From contig NZ_JACJSJ010000027.1 in NCBI RefSeq assembly GCF_014698115.1, positions 24,305 to 88,304 on the forward strand: DNA of 64,000 bases. Reading direction: 5' to 3'. Numbering within the stretch: position 1 is the first letter of the stretch; every line of letters begins with the position of its first letter. The translations under genes were made by a program, and so were the position numbers. This stretch comes from Nostoc sp. FACHB-973 (GTDB lineage: Bacteria > Cyanobacteriota > Cyanobacteriia > Cyanobacteriales > Nostocaceae). The notes below the pieces were generated by a model. That model ran no database searches. It was not told the origin of the DNA and saw only the letters and a list, made by a program, of their open reading frames with translations. Positions 17,822 through 26,965 of the stretch are shown here, one piece after another.

Positions 17822-18601
17822 ATGAAACTCAAGCGTTATTTCTGGATAGCTATTTTAAGCATCATTGCATTAATAGGTGTGATGATGCCAGGCAAAACTC
17901 AGGCACATACATCAACAAATACCCTATTTCAAACATCTACAATTAGCGCTCTGGCAGCAGGAATTTATGAAGGAAATACTAATTTCCAGCAGTTAAAAAA
18001 ATACGGTGATTTTGGTTTGGGTACAGTCAATTATCTTGATGGGGAAATGATTGGATTAAATGGGAAATTTTACCAGGTTAAAGCTGATGGAATTGCGTCC
18101 ATCATTCCTGATTCCACGATTAGCCCTTTTGCGACCGTCACCTTTTTTAAACCAGAAAAATTAATTCATTTAGAAGGGCAGATGAATTATCAGCAATTGC
18201 AGGAATCTTTAGACCAGCGCTTAGCCACTAAAAATTATCCTTATGCAATTCGTATTCAAGGTAATTTTCCTTATTTAAAATTTAGAAGCGTTCCCAAACA
18301 AACCCCGCCCTATCGTCCTTTGGTAGATGCGCTGAAAGGACAATCAGTTTTTGAATTAAGGAATGTGAATGGTATTTTAGTAGGATTTCGGACACCAAAA
18401 TATATGCAAGGAGTAAATGTTAGCGGCTATCATTTTCATTTTTTAACTGCAAATCGAAAAACTGGAGGACATATTTTAGATGGGCAGTTTCAAAATGCTA
18501 AAGTAGAGATTGATACTATATCCAATGTTGAGATGAATTTGCCCAAAACTGCTGAATTTGACCAAGCTGATTTGGGAGATGGCAGACCGAACGGTAAGTA
18601 A
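17822..18601 (+). CDS. budA: Alpha-acetolactate decarboxylase with an export signal
   Basis: A 259-residue protein of the BudA family, which converts 2-acetolactate to acetoin. The core reads 'IYEGNTNFQQLKKYGDFGLG' and the metal-binding histidines are in 'GYHFHF' and 'GGHILDGQ' (about residues 203-217). I start at Met 17822 ('MKLKRYFWIAILS') because it opens a clear signal peptide ending around 'KTQAHT'; an upstream in-frame ATG at 17759 lies in repeat-derived sequence. An exported form would act outside the cytoplasm. The VOC gene follows after 19 nt. Confidence 0.85.
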   Translation: MKLKRYFWIAILSIIALIGVMMPGKTQAHTSTNTLFQTSTISALAAGIYEGNTNFQQLKKYGDFGLGTVNYLDGEMIGLNGKFYQVKADGIASIIPDSTISPFATVTFFKPEKLIHLEGQMNYQQLQESLDQRLATKNYPYAIRIQGNFPYLKFRSVPKQTPPYRPLVDALKGQSVFELRNVNGILVGFRTPKYMQGVNVSGYHFHFLTANRKTGGHILDGQFQNAKVEIDTISNVEMNLPKTAEFDQADLGDGRPNGK

Positions 18602-18620
18602 ATATTTTTGGATCAAAGCT

Positions 18621-19022
18621 ATGTCACTATCAGAAACTATTGCCGAAGAAAAAGATACTCGTCCCCCTGTGGCAATTGGTCATGTGAGATTATATGTGAG
18701 TAATGTACTGGAAGCTAGCGAATTTTTCGTCAAAATAGGGCTGCGGTTAATTGCTCAATCAGAACAAGTAGCTGTTTTAGAATTACGGGGAGGAACGCAC
18801 TTAGTTTTGAGAACAACACCAGAGGCTATTCCTTTGGGAACCAAAGCGCCTTTTGATTTGATGGTAGATGATGTTTTTGCTACTAGAGATGTTTTTAGAG
18901 AGTGGGGACTGACTGTTTCTGAGGTGGAACCAGGCAGAATCCACAGTTCATTTACCTTGACTGGGCCAGACGGCTATATATTGACATTCAATTCCTCGCA
19001 TACAGGTGGTAGAGAGGTTTAA
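18621..19022 (+). CDS. VOC-family (glyoxalase/bleomycin-resistance-like) protein
   Basis: A 133-residue single VOC domain: 'AIGHVRLYVSNVLEASEFFVKIG' at the start and 'SSFTLTGPDGYILTFNSS' at the end. Start chosen at 18621; an earlier ATG would overlap budA by 44 nt. Cotranscribed with budA. Substrate unknown. The stop is followed by G-rich repeats. Confidence 0.75.
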   Translation: MSLSETIAEEKDTRPPVAIGHVRLYVSNVLEASEFFVKIGLRLIAQSEQVAVLELRGGTHLVLRTTPEAIPLGTKAPFDLMVDDVFATRDVFREWGLTVSEVEPGRIHSSFTLTGPDGYILTFNSSHTGGREV

Positions 19023-19029
19023 TGTGTGT

Positions 19030-19155
19030 GGGCATGGGGAAGAGGACACGGGGAAGGAAGAGGATGGGAGGACAAGGAGAAAGACTTGTTGCAAATTCTC
19101 TCCTTGTCTCCCTCATCTCCCTCATCTCCCTCATCTTCCCCAGTCCCCAATCCCC
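19030..19155. repeat. Short tandem repeats (AGAGGA.. / CTCATCTCCC)
   Basis: A purine-rich run followed by 'ctccctcatctccctcatctcc' type heptamers, between convergent VOC genes. Could act as a transcription stop but no clean hairpin is evident. Confidence 0.75.
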
Positions 19156-19158
19156 AGA

Positions 19159-20127
19159 CTAGCCAACGATTACCCAGTACATTCCATCTGGTGCAATTAA
19201 TCCAAAAGAAGGTTCGCCAAATTCGTTAGGAACAATGGGTGTAACGTTCGTAGCGTTACTGGCGATCGCGTGTTGATGAAAAGCCCCAATATCCTCAACT
19301 TGATAAGTGAAAAGGCTTATGCCCAACGAACCTGGTTGAGCGTATTCGCGGCGATCGCTCGTAGGATAAAGTGGGCTATAAACTTGAAAAACTCCGACAT
19401 TGGTCTTTGGTGAAGCGAAAACCGAAAGATAAAATTCTTGCCCTTCATCAAGCATCAAAATCTGCTTAGTTGATGGATTTTTATAGCCGGATAGCTTGGG
19501 GTTATTCTCTGACGGCACAAGTCCAAAAACTTCTGTGTAAAAAGAGGTGAGGCTGTGATCGGAAGTGATGAAACTTGAGTGAGTTCCCTCACTGACTAAT
19601 AACCCAGAACTGGTATTAATGGTACCGTAACCAGGACGGTCATAGTTATATCGCTGGAAAAATGCCTGTCGTGTCTCCTTGCCAATCACAAACATTTCCC
19701 GGACACCGACAAAGCGGTTATATAATCCTGTCCCCACATTGCCGATAAATTCGATGCCGCGCACTGGTTCAGTATAAATCCACTCTCCGCCGCTGGCTTT
19801 GTCGTCGGCAAAAGCATCGGCGATCGCGTAAATATCTTGAGTCAGAGAAGCAAACCAGCGGCTACCTTCAACCACTGGCAATGTATCACCTAGTCCTTCA
19901 TTGCGCGGTTGTTTCCACCACATTACCCGCACTAATCCATGAGCCGATGAGTTGCCATTTTGCAGTCGCAGCGATGTTAAATCTGAGGGATGACCATAGA
20001 GTAATTTTGCCTGTTCTGCGGAAAATTCTCCTCTCTTGACCTCTTGATAGCCGAATTCATTCCAATATTTCAGAGTAGCTTCAATATCCTTTGAGCCAAC
20101 ACAATTTTCAAAAATCCCACTAATCAT
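19159..20127 (-). CDS. Two-domain VOC-family protein
   Basis: A 322-residue protein with two vicinal-oxygen-chelate units: N-terminal ('GIFENCVGSKDIEATLKYWNE') and C-terminal ('SSFITSDHSLTSFYTEVFGL', ending 'FGLIAPDGMYWVIV'). Two-domain VOC proteins include extradiol dioxygenases and dehalogenase/lyase relatives; the metal ligands cannot be assigned confidently. Located at the tail of the minus-strand sulfur run, separated from the SsuD-like gene by a MITE-like repeat. Confidence 0.7.
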   Translation of the reverse strand: MISGIFENCVGSKDIEATLKYWNEFGYQEVKRGEFSAEQAKLLYGHPSDLTSLRLQNGNSSAHGLVRVMWWKQPRNEGLGDTLPVVEGSRWFASLTQDIYAIADAFADDKASGGEWIYTEPVRGIEFIGNVGTGLYNRFVGVREMFVIGKETRQAFFQRYNYDRPGYGTINTSSGLLVSEGTHSSFITSDHSLTSFYTEVFGLVPSENNPKLSGYKNPSTKQILMLDEGQEFYLSVFASPKTNVGVFQVYSPLYPTSDRREYAQPGSLGISLFTYQVEDIGAFHQHAIASNATNVTPIVPNEFGEPSFGLIAPDGMYWVIVG

Positions 20128-20258
20128 TGTGATTTACCTGATAACTACAGAAAATTTACATTATTTAGGATAATTGTGGTGAGAAAATTGTGAAAATTTG
20201 CAGCATCCAAATCCCTGGCTTCTTTGAGAAGTGGGGATCTAACTTTTTATTAATTATA

Positions 20259-20392
20259 ACTATAGTTCAATGTGCTTCAGTTAAGGGTTGATTCTTTGTC
20301 AAAGTCAATTTTTTTAACGAACCGCAAAGGACGCAAAGGACGCAAAGGAAGAAAAGGAAGAAATGCTGAACTTAACTGTATTAAAGTATAGT
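20259..20392. repeat. MITE-like element, copy 1
   Basis: About 134 bp bounded by imperfect inverted ends (left ACTATAGTTCAAT..GTTAAG, right CTTAACTG..AAAGTATAGT). The interior has 'taacgaaccgc' then 'aaaggacgc' repeats. A second copy lies at 24516-24665. No coding capacity. The rest of the gap to 20700 holds a small palindromic repeat near 20470-20500 and CCCCACT heptamers near 20578-20612. Confidence 0.7.
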
Positions 20393-20700
20393 TTCGACTT
20401 TGGTTTGTAAATCGTGTTATTAAAAAAAATAAACTCACTAAATACTAAGAATAGACTTCTTGTTTGCGCCTATCCTTCGGGAACGGCTTCGCCGAATGCG
20501 CCTTTGCGTGAGATAAAAATTTATTTATGCAAGAGACTCCATGAGCTGCGTTCACAAGGAACAATGAAAATTTCTTTTCCCTACTCCCCACTCCCCACTC
20601 CCAACTCCCTATTTTCAAGGCAGGTCTAATATCTTGGTAGTTTGGTGAGCATATAGTTAGGGACTTCTGAATTCTGAGTTCTACTGTATTACCCATTAGG

Positions 20701-21801
20701 TTAACTTTTGGCTGCAACTACTTGCTGATCGCGCCGTGCAACTTCTTTTCGTACTAAAGGAATGACATCACGGCCATAAGCGATCGCATCTTCCAAAGGA
20801 TCGAAGCCCCGAATCAACAAGGTAGTTACACCTGCATCATAGTAATCAACTAAGGCTTCTGCAACTTGTTCTGGTGTACCTACTAACGCTGTGGTGTTAC
20901 CGGCTGCACCTGTAGCTGCTGCGATCGGTGTCCATAGACGCTTATCGTAAACTTCGTTTTTGGCTGCGAAATCCAGCAGGCGTTGTGAACCTACTGCCTG
21001 GGGTCTAGCTGTGGGAGATGTTTTCGCCCCTCCTCGCAACTCTTGAATCTTTGCCAAAATGCTATGCGCCTTTTCCCAAGCTTCTTGTTCTGTAGCCCCA
21101 AGGATCGGTCGCAGGGACACGCTGAAACGAATAGAGCGATCGGGGGGTAAGGCAGCCCGAACTTCAGCAATGCGTTCTTTGACTGCGGCAATTGGTTCAC
21201 CCCACAAGGCGTAAACATCACTGTGTTTTGCTCCCACTTTCACCGCTGGGCTGGATGCACCACCAAAGTAAAGCGGGATATAGGGTTTTTGTAGGGGCTT
21301 GATTGCAGAGAAAGCATCCTTGACGCGGTAGAATTCGCCTTCGTAATCAAAAGGAGTGTCACTTGTCCAGGTGCGACGAAGGATTTCTAAATATTCATCA
21401 GTGCGGCGGTAGCGGTTATCATGATCTAACCAGTCACCATCTTTTTGTTGATCGGCATCGCTACCGCCGGTAATGATATGTATTGCTATGCGACCGTTGG
21501 TAAAATGGTCAAGGGTAGCTGCCTTGCGGGCTGCTAGAGTTGGTGCGACAAAACCCGGTCTGTGGGCAATTAAAAAGCCCAATCGCTCGGTTGCAACTGC
21601 GGCAAAACTCGCAACAGTCAAACCATCAGGGCTACTAGAACTATAGCCAATTAATACTTTATCAAAGTCTGCTTCTTCATGGGCTTTAGCAAATTCCCGA
21701 ACATAAGCTGGGTCGATAATGTCATCGCCCAGAGTACTTGTTGTACTATTTAATTCGGAAGCAGGTTTTGTCCGGATTAATCCAATAAACTCGACTGGCA
21801 T
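20701..21801 (-). CDS. FMNH2-dependent alkanesulfonate monooxygenase-like (LLM family)
   Basis: A 366-residue SsuD-like luciferase-fold oxygenase: 'EFIGLIRTK' start, 'LGFLIAHRPGFVAPTLAARKAATLD', 'GRIAIHIITGGSD', 'YIPLYFGGASSPAV'. The family oxidises alkanesulfonates to aldehyde plus sulfite using reduced FMN. A strong AGGAG lies ahead of the ATG. It differs from the E. coli-type SsuD at 37054-38202, so a distinct substrate range is likely. Confidence 0.88.
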   Translation of the reverse strand: MPVEFIGLIRTKPASELNSTTSTLGDDIIDPAYVREFAKAHEEADFDKVLIGYSSSSPDGLTVASFAAVATERLGFLIAHRPGFVAPTLAARKAATLDHFTNGRIAIHIITGGSDADQQKDGDWLDHDNRYRRTDEYLEILRRTWTSDTPFDYEGEFYRVKDAFSAIKPLQKPYIPLYFGGASSPAVKVGAKHSDVYALWGEPIAAVKERIAEVRAALPPDRSIRFSVSLRPILGATEQEAWEKAHSILAKIQELRGGAKTSPTARPQAVGSQRLLDFAAKNEVYDKRLWTPIAAATGAAGNTTALVGTPEQVAEALVDYYDAGVTTLLIRGFDPLEDAIAYGRDVIPLVRKEVARRDQQVVAAKS

Positions 21802-21863
21802 AGTTTCTCCTGGGAATAGGAAGTGGGCATTAGTTAGGACTCATCATTTAAGACCATTTGTAG

Positions 21864-21883
21864 AGACGCGATTCATCGCGTCT
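21864..21883. repeat. Palindromic repeat AGACGCGAT-TC-ATCGCGTCT
   Basis: Same perfect palindrome as at 10527-10546, in the short gap between the Mrp-type and SsuD-like genes. Confidence 0.85.
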
Positions 21884-21960
21884 TCATCCAAATATGTGTT
21901 GCAATCATTAATTGAATTGGTATTAGCGATCGCCATTATCAATCCTATTGACCAATTCCC

Positions 21961-23043
21961 TTAATATATTGCCATCTGGGCATTCAACACAGAGAAAAAA
22001 GTCGCATCCAAAGCTGTGGCGATTTGGACAAATACTCGGCTTGTTGTTGACTTAGAGTCAGCGAGTGTCAGCGGTTCTCCTGTATCACCTCCATTACAAA
22101 TGCGGGGATCGATGGGAACTTGTCCCAAAAGTGGTGCTTTGAGTTCATCTGCCAATTTTTGACCGCCACCAGTGCCGAAAATCGATGTTTTTTCACCGCT
22201 ACTACTGATGAAATAGCTCATATTCTCGATAATGCCGAGAACCGGAACCCCCACTTGGCGAAACATATGAATACTGCGGCGCACATCGGAAACAGCAACT
22301 TGTTGGGGAGTCGTTACTAATATGACTCCACAAATTGGGCTTTCTTGGACAATGGTGATTTGGGCATCACCAGTACCGGGAGGAAGGTCTATTAATAAAT
22401 AATCTAGTTCTCCCCACTCGACTTCGTGGATAAACTGGGTGATGATTTTGTGTAGGACTGGCCCACGCCATGCTAAAGGATGATCCGGTTCTGCTAATAG
22501 TCCCACAGACATTACTTTAATGCCATAAGCCGACAAAGGTAAAAATCTCTGACCGTTGGGAGTATCAATAACTTGAACTTCAGATTTACCCAGTCCCAGC
22601 ATTTGGGGAACATTAGGACCATAGACATCAGCATCCAATAGACCAACTTTAGCACCAGCTAATCTCAAAGCAACAGCTAGATTAACTGCGGTTGTAGATT
22701 TACCAACCCCCCCTTTTCCACTGGAGATTGCTAAGGTGGTTTTTACCTCCGGAATGGTGCATAGTTGAATGTAAGTTTTTTTGCACCAAGATAAAAGTGA
22801 TAATACTGTTTTAATTTCTGCTTGTAATTGTTGCTGGTGAGAACCGATATAAAGCCGCAGGTAAACGTAGTCATCAACAACACGCAGATTTCGCACCATT
22901 CCTAAAGTAACGATGTTGTTTTTCAGGGTGGGTTCGATGATTTGCTTAAGAAGTTGAATAACTTCTTGCTGACGGGCGATGATCTGGGGATCGGGAGGAG
23001 AAGTTTCTACTTGTTGATGTAATGATATGGAATTGTGTACCAT
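21961..23043 (-). CDS. Mrp/NBP35-type P-loop ATPase (Fe-S cluster carrier family)
   Basis: About 360 residues. An N-terminal DUF59-like region is followed by the deviant Walker A 'ISSGKGGVGKSTTAVNLA', then 'DADVYGPNVPQMLG', 'LLIDLPPGTGDAQ' and 'NMSYF'. The CxxC that binds the bridging cluster in many Mrp proteins is not seen after NMSYF (sequence reads 'ISSSGEKTSIFG'). I use the ATG at 23043; another in frame lies 18 nt upstream. It ends the flavoprotein-GNAT-ferredoxin-HEAT-Mrp run, suggesting a role in loading clusters onto the ferredoxin. Confidence 0.85.
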   Translation of the reverse strand: MVHNSISLHQQVETSPPDPQIIARQQEVIQLLKQIIEPTLKNNIVTLGMVRNLRVVDDYVYLRLYIGSHQQQLQAEIKTVLSLLSWCKKTYIQLCTIPEVKTTLAISSGKGGVGKSTTAVNLAVALRLAGAKVGLLDADVYGPNVPQMLGLGKSEVQVIDTPNGQRFLPLSAYGIKVMSVGLLAEPDHPLAWRGPVLHKIITQFIHEVEWGELDYLLIDLPPGTGDAQITIVQESPICGVILVTTPQQVAVSDVRRSIHMFRQVGVPVLGIIENMSYFISSSGEKTSIFGTGGGQKLADELKAPLLGQVPIDPRICNGGDTGEPLTLADSKSTTSRVFVQIATALDATFFSVLNAQMAIY

Positions 23044-23084
23044 AATTAATTTTGATCGCAATGAGTTTTGTTCTTGAATCTTGC

Positions 23085-23325
23085 CATAATAATTCGTAAT
23101 TCGTAATGGGCTTCTCTACGAGACGCTACCGCGAACGCCCCGCTACGCTAACGTAATTCGTAATTATTACCCCTTAGCTAAAGTTAGCTGCTCTGAATAA
23201 TGATAATTGTTGATTTTTTAATTCATAAATTAAAGGGCTTGTAGCCTTAAAAAATTAATTATTAATTACAAATTAATAAATTTTTAATTACGAATTACGA
23301 ATTACGAATTATTTTTTCAATTGCT
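23085..23325. repeat. 'aattacgaatt' repeats with an embedded palindromic element
   Basis: Tandem 'attcgtaatt' units flank a GC-rich block ('gacgctaccgcgaacgcccc' region, 23120-23150) of the kind also seen at 34825-34855 and 48372-48412. Another 'aattacgaatt' cluster is at 23284-23311. Confidence 0.75.
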
Positions 23326-23333
23326 CGTTGCGC

Positions 23334-24251
23334 TTAAATAGACACATCGCGATCGGGGTCATCCAGTGCTTGTTTTAGGGCATTCAGAGCATCGTAATTA
23401 CCCAAATTACCAAGGGCGATCGCTGCTTCTTTTCGCACATCAGAATATTCATCTGTTAACGCTTCAATTAATTCAGGTAACAAGTTTTCATCTGGGGTTT
23501 TTTGTAATACTTGAATGGCAAACTTTCGCACTTGCCAATGTTCATCTTTGAGAGCAATTTTCAAAGCCGGAATTGCTTCGGCATTAGCGTGAATCGCCAG
23601 AGATTTTGCCGCATTTCTTCGCACCTGCCAATCATCATCAGAAGTCAGTGCTTGAGTGAGTAATCCTACAGCTTCTTTATCTGCTAAATGACCTAAAGTT
23701 AAAGTGGCTGCACGACGCACATTGTTATCTGGATCGTCTATTAAAGACAAAACTGGTGGACATATTTGCACCTGGTTTAAATAACGAACAGTTGTTACAG
23801 CAGCTTCCCGCAGTTGGCTATTTTCTGATTCAAAAAAGGACAACACCGCAGGTAGAGATTGGACATCATGAATCTTGCGTAACAAAATTAGCACGTTAAG
23901 ATTGAGATTGATATCTTCTTGGTGTAAGGCATCTAGTAACAGCAGCAGATGATCTGGGGTAACTAATTCACCTAAAGCTGATAGTGCCTCACTGCGAATT
24001 TCGGCATCGGGAGAAGTGAGAGATTTTAGTAAAGCCGGAACAGCAGCGGGATTGGCAATTTCCCAGAGTGCAGATACCGCAATTTTTTGTACTGCTGGGT
24101 TTTCGTCTTGGAGGGCGAGAATTAACGCCTCAACTGCTGCATCTTCTCCCAAGTGTTGTAAAGATTTTACCGCAACCAAGCGATCGCTGACTTCTGGCGA
24201 TCGCAACATTTCCAACCATTGATTTAATTCCGAATCTGTATCCACAGTCAT
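23334..24251 (-). CDS. HEAT-repeat protein
   Basis: A 305-residue all-helical repeat protein. Successive units of about 31 residues share the pattern 'D.....VR..AA..LG.L....A...L..AL.D', e.g. 'NNVRRAATLTLGHLADKEAV' and 'WQVRRNAAKSLAIHANAEAI'. Such proteins are scaffolds; cyanobacterial relatives include phycobilin lyase subunits. Its start lies 9 nt after the ferredoxin stop, so they are tightly coupled. A partner or maturation role for the ferredoxin/flavoprotein is an inference. Confidence 0.82.
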   Translation of the reverse strand: MTVDTDSELNQWLEMLRSPEVSDRLVAVKSLQHLGEDAAVEALILALQDENPAVQKIAVSALWEIANPAAVPALLKSLTSPDAEIRSEALSALGELVTPDHLLLLLDALHQEDINLNLNVLILLRKIHDVQSLPAVLSFFESENSQLREAAVTTVRYLNQVQICPPVLSLIDDPDNNVRRAATLTLGHLADKEAVGLLTQALTSDDDWQVRRNAAKSLAIHANAEAIPALKIALKDEHWQVRKFAIQVLQKTPDENLLPELIEALTDEYSDVRKEAAIALGNLGNYDALNALKQALDDPDRDVSI

Positions 24252-24260
24252 TGGGAAACC

Positions 24261-24488
24261 TCAGCGCAACAAAAAGGGAATTTGTACAGTGATTGCATTG
24301 GTGGGACATTCTTTTTCACAAGGGAGACAAAACCAGCATTCGTCATATTTCATATAGGCTTTGCCTGTCTCTGGGTTTTTTGCTAATACATCCAAGGGAC
24401 AAACTTCAATGCAAGCAACACATTTTTCTAAACATTTAGATTCATCGACGATTACCGGGACATCTACTCTTTGGGTGATTAAAGCCAT
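24261..24488 (-). CDS. AprB-like 2[4Fe-4S] ferredoxin (module 1)
   Basis: A 75-residue protein with two cluster motifs: 'CLEKCVACIEVCP' and 'CWFCLPCEKECP'. The first has four residues between the first two cysteines of the tail arrangement, as in AprB-type ferredoxins. It is expected to pass electrons to or from the flavoprotein at 25147-26859. The gene lies between a MITE-like insert and the HEAT gene. Its role as the flavoprotein's electron partner is inferred from a paralogous pair at 41604-43584. Confidence 0.85.
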   Translation of the reverse strand: MALITQRVDVPVIVDESKCLEKCVACIEVCPLDVLAKNPETGKAYMKYDECWFCLPCEKECPTNAITVQIPFLLR

Positions 24489-24515
24489 ATTTTTACTTGA
24501 TTGTTTAAATTGTTA

Positions 24516-24665
24516 ACTATGGATGAATACGATTCAGTTAAGGCTACAACTCTTGGTCAAATTAAATTTTTTTAACGAACCGCTAAGGACGCATTCGCGC
24601 AGCGTCTCGTCAGAGAAGGACGCAAAGAGAAGAAAGAAATGCTTAACTGAATTGTATTGGACTAT
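24516..24665. repeat. MITE-like element, copy 2, with a nested small insert
   Basis: Inverted ends AATACGATTCAGTTAAG and CTTAACTGAATTGTATT (16 of 17 positions pair). The interior matches copy 1 ('tttttttaacgaaccgc'), but about 27 bp ('cattcgcgcagcgtctcg' region) are inserted between two GGACGC. It lies inside the module 1 operon between the GNAT and ferredoxin genes. Confidence 0.7.
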
Positions 24666-24670
24666 GAATT

Positions 24671-25129
24671 TTACAATGTTTTAGCAAAAGTCATTGATTG
24701 TTTGATATTTCTATAGCCAATTTTTTCATAAAACAAATGAGCCTCTTTTCGTTTGATATTAGAATTGAGCCTTATGCCATCACATCCAAGTAAACTAGCC
24801 CATTGTTCAATCTGCTGCATTAAAAATCTGCCAATTCCATGATTTCGATAATCTTTATCTACAACTAAACCAAGAATCATCGCTTGTTTTGGCATCACTA
24901 TTAAGTCATAGATGTGTGCGTGTACCCAACCAATTACATAATCATTTTCTACAGTTGCAACATAGACAATGTGAGAATTATTATTTTCGATTTGCAGAAG
25001 ACGCTGTTCTATTTGTGTTTTCGTAGCAGGATAGTTAAGCTGCTCAGAAAGAATAGCTATTTGTTCTGCATCCTGAATTTTTGATTGCCTAATTTTAACT
25101 TGCACATCAGTAGAAACTTTATTAGTCAT
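24671..25129 (-). CDS. GNAT-family N-acetyltransferase
   Basis: A 152-residue GNAT domain with the acetyl-CoA-binding motif A 'LGLVVDKDYRNHGIGRFLMQ' (R/Q-x-x-G-x-G/A type) and the C-terminal 'AHLFYEKIGYRN'. Acetyl acceptor unknown. It lies 17 nt after the flavoprotein gene, so it is cotranscribed, although a link to organosulfur chemistry is unclear. Confidence 0.85.
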   Translation of the reverse strand: MTNKVSTDVQVKIRQSKIQDAEQIAILSEQLNYPATKTQIEQRLLQIENNNSHIVYVATVENDYVIGWVHAHIYDLIVMPKQAMILGLVVDKDYRNHGIGRFLMQQIEQWASLLGCDGIRLNSNIKRKEAHLFYEKIGYRNIKQSMTFAKTL

Positions 25130-25146
25130 AATCCTATGCAGAGCTT

Positions 25147-26859
25147 TTATCGGACTGCTACATCGTAAAACTCTTTTTGTAAATCTATGTCAATAATATA
25201 AGGCTCCACTGGACGCTTAAAAAGTACCATTTCTCCTGTGTCATGCTTTTTCAAATTGACGTGACAAAACCATTCTTCATTATTTTTATCTGGAAAATCC
25301 AAACGATAATGATATAAACCCCAGCGGCTTTCCCGGCGATATAAAGATGCGCGTGCTGCCATTTCTGCACAATCACGAATAAAATACACTTCCATGCAGC
25401 GCATTAGTTCGTGAGGATCTCGCGCTCCCATTTGCGCTAGTGTTTCTTCATAGCGGAGAAAGTTATGCAAGCCAATTTCCATTTTGTTAGCAGATTTGGG
25501 CGGTTGTAAATAATCATTCACCAGTCGGCGTAACTTATATTCTACCTGGGTGTGAGGAATGCCATTTGGCTGATTTAAAGGTGCATAAATTCTAGATTTT
25601 TCTGCTTCTAAAAAATCAAACTCCGGCTCTAAATGCTCCAAATTTTGAATATATTCAATTGCATTTTCTCCCGCCAATCTTCCAAACACAAATGCACCAA
25701 TCATATAATTATGGGGGACGCTGGCCATGTCTCCGGCTGCATAAAGTCCTGGTACTGTGGTTTCTGCTTTTTCGTTCACCCAAACACCAGATGCACTATG
25801 TCCACTACATAACCCGATTTCGGAAATGTTCATTTCAACTGCATGGGTGCGGTAGTCTTCACCTCTACCCTGATGAAAACGTTCTCTACTAGGACGCTCA
25901 TTTGCCCATAAAATAGATTCAATTTCGGAAATTGTATCGTCATCCAAATGGTTCATTTTCATTTGAATGGGGCCTTTACCAGAGTTTAATTCTTTCCAAA
26001 TTTCTAGCATCATTTGACCACTCCAGTAATCACAATTAATGAAGCGGTGTCCTTCGGCGTTGGCTGTATATGCTCCAAATGGCCCAGCAACATAAGCGCA
26101 GGCGGGGCCGTTGTAATCTTTAATTAGGGGGTTGATTTGGAAGCATTCGATGTTGCTCAGTTCTGCGCCTGCATGGTACGCCATTGAGTAGCCATCGCCA
26201 GCATTGGTAGGGTTTTCGTAAGTACCGTAGAGATAGCCTGATGCAGGTAGTCCCAAGCGTCCGCAGGCTCCTGTGCTGAGGATGACGGCTTTTGCTTGGA
26301 TGACGACGAAATCGCCGCCGCGCACGTCAAACCCAACTGCACCGATCGCTCTACCATCTTTTACTAAGACTCTCGTGGCCATCACCCGGTTAGTCACCTT
26401 GACTTTATGGCGCTTGACTTGTCGGGTGAGAATTTGCTTAAGATCTTTACCTTCTGGCATGGGCAACACATATTTACCTACCCGATGCACTTGTTTGAGG
26501 TCATAATTACCTTGGGGATCTTTTTGGAACTTAACGCCCCAGCTTTCCAACTCTTGAATAGTTTCGTAACCCAGCTTTCCGGTTTGGTAGACAGCTTTTT
26601 GGTGGACAATGCCATCATTGGCAATGGTGACTTCACGCACGTACTGTTCTGGGGTGGAATGTCCGGGGATGACGGCTGTGTTTACCCCATCCATTCCCAT
26701 TGCGATCGCACCACTGCGACGAATATTCGCTTTTTCCAAAATTAAGACTTGGCGATCGCTATTAGCCTGTTTAGCTTTAATTGCAGCCATTGTCCCCGCC
26801 GTACCGCCCCCAATGACTAGGACATCCGTTTTTATCCACTGTGTATTTACGTTTGTCAT
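25147..26859 (-). CDS. AprA/FrdA-like FAD flavoprotein (module 1)
   Basis: A 570-residue flavoprotein of the fumarate reductase/succinate dehydrogenase/APS reductase alpha family. FAD-binding 'VLVIGGGTAGTMAAIKAK' near the N-terminus, 'AKAVILSTGACGRLG', and the C-terminal FAD region 'TVPGLYAAGDMASVPHN', then a helical domain with 'SRWGLYHYRLDFP'. It is shorter than dissimilatory AprA (about 650 residues) and cyanobacteria are not dissimilatory sulfate reducers, so I do not call it APS reductase. Flanked by a sulfonate-type binding protein gene and a ferredoxin gene. Confidence 0.85.
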   Translation of the reverse strand: MTNVNTQWIKTDVLVIGGGTAGTMAAIKAKQANSDRQVLILEKANIRRSGAIAMGMDGVNTAVIPGHSTPEQYVREVTIANDGIVHQKAVYQTGKLGYETIQELESWGVKFQKDPQGNYDLKQVHRVGKYVLPMPEGKDLKQILTRQVKRHKVKVTNRVMATRVLVKDGRAIGAVGFDVRGGDFVVIQAKAVILSTGACGRLGLPASGYLYGTYENPTNAGDGYSMAYHAGAELSNIECFQINPLIKDYNGPACAYVAGPFGAYTANAEGHRFINCDYWSGQMMLEIWKELNSGKGPIQMKMNHLDDDTISEIESILWANERPSRERFHQGRGEDYRTHAVEMNISEIGLCSGHSASGVWVNEKAETTVPGLYAAGDMASVPHNYMIGAFVFGRLAGENAIEYIQNLEHLEPEFDFLEAEKSRIYAPLNQPNGIPHTQVEYKLRRLVNDYLQPPKSANKMEIGLHNFLRYEETLAQMGARDPHELMRCMEVYFIRDCAEMAARASLYRRESRWGLYHYRLDFPDKNNEEWFCHVNLKKHDTGEMVLFKRPVEPYIIDIDLQKEFYDVAVR

Positions 26860-26965
26860 TTGTCATTTGTCCTTTATCATTTGTTTTATAGCCAATAGCT
26901 AATGACGACTTTCGCAAAATTAGTAATTAATTACGAATTACGAATTACAAATTACGAATTACAAA

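Noticed and set aside
25147..26859. True dissimilatory APS reductase (AprAB)
   Set aside because: The flavoprotein is shorter than AprA, no sat or dsr genes are present, and the context is oxygenic organosulfur use; only a family resemblance is claimed.
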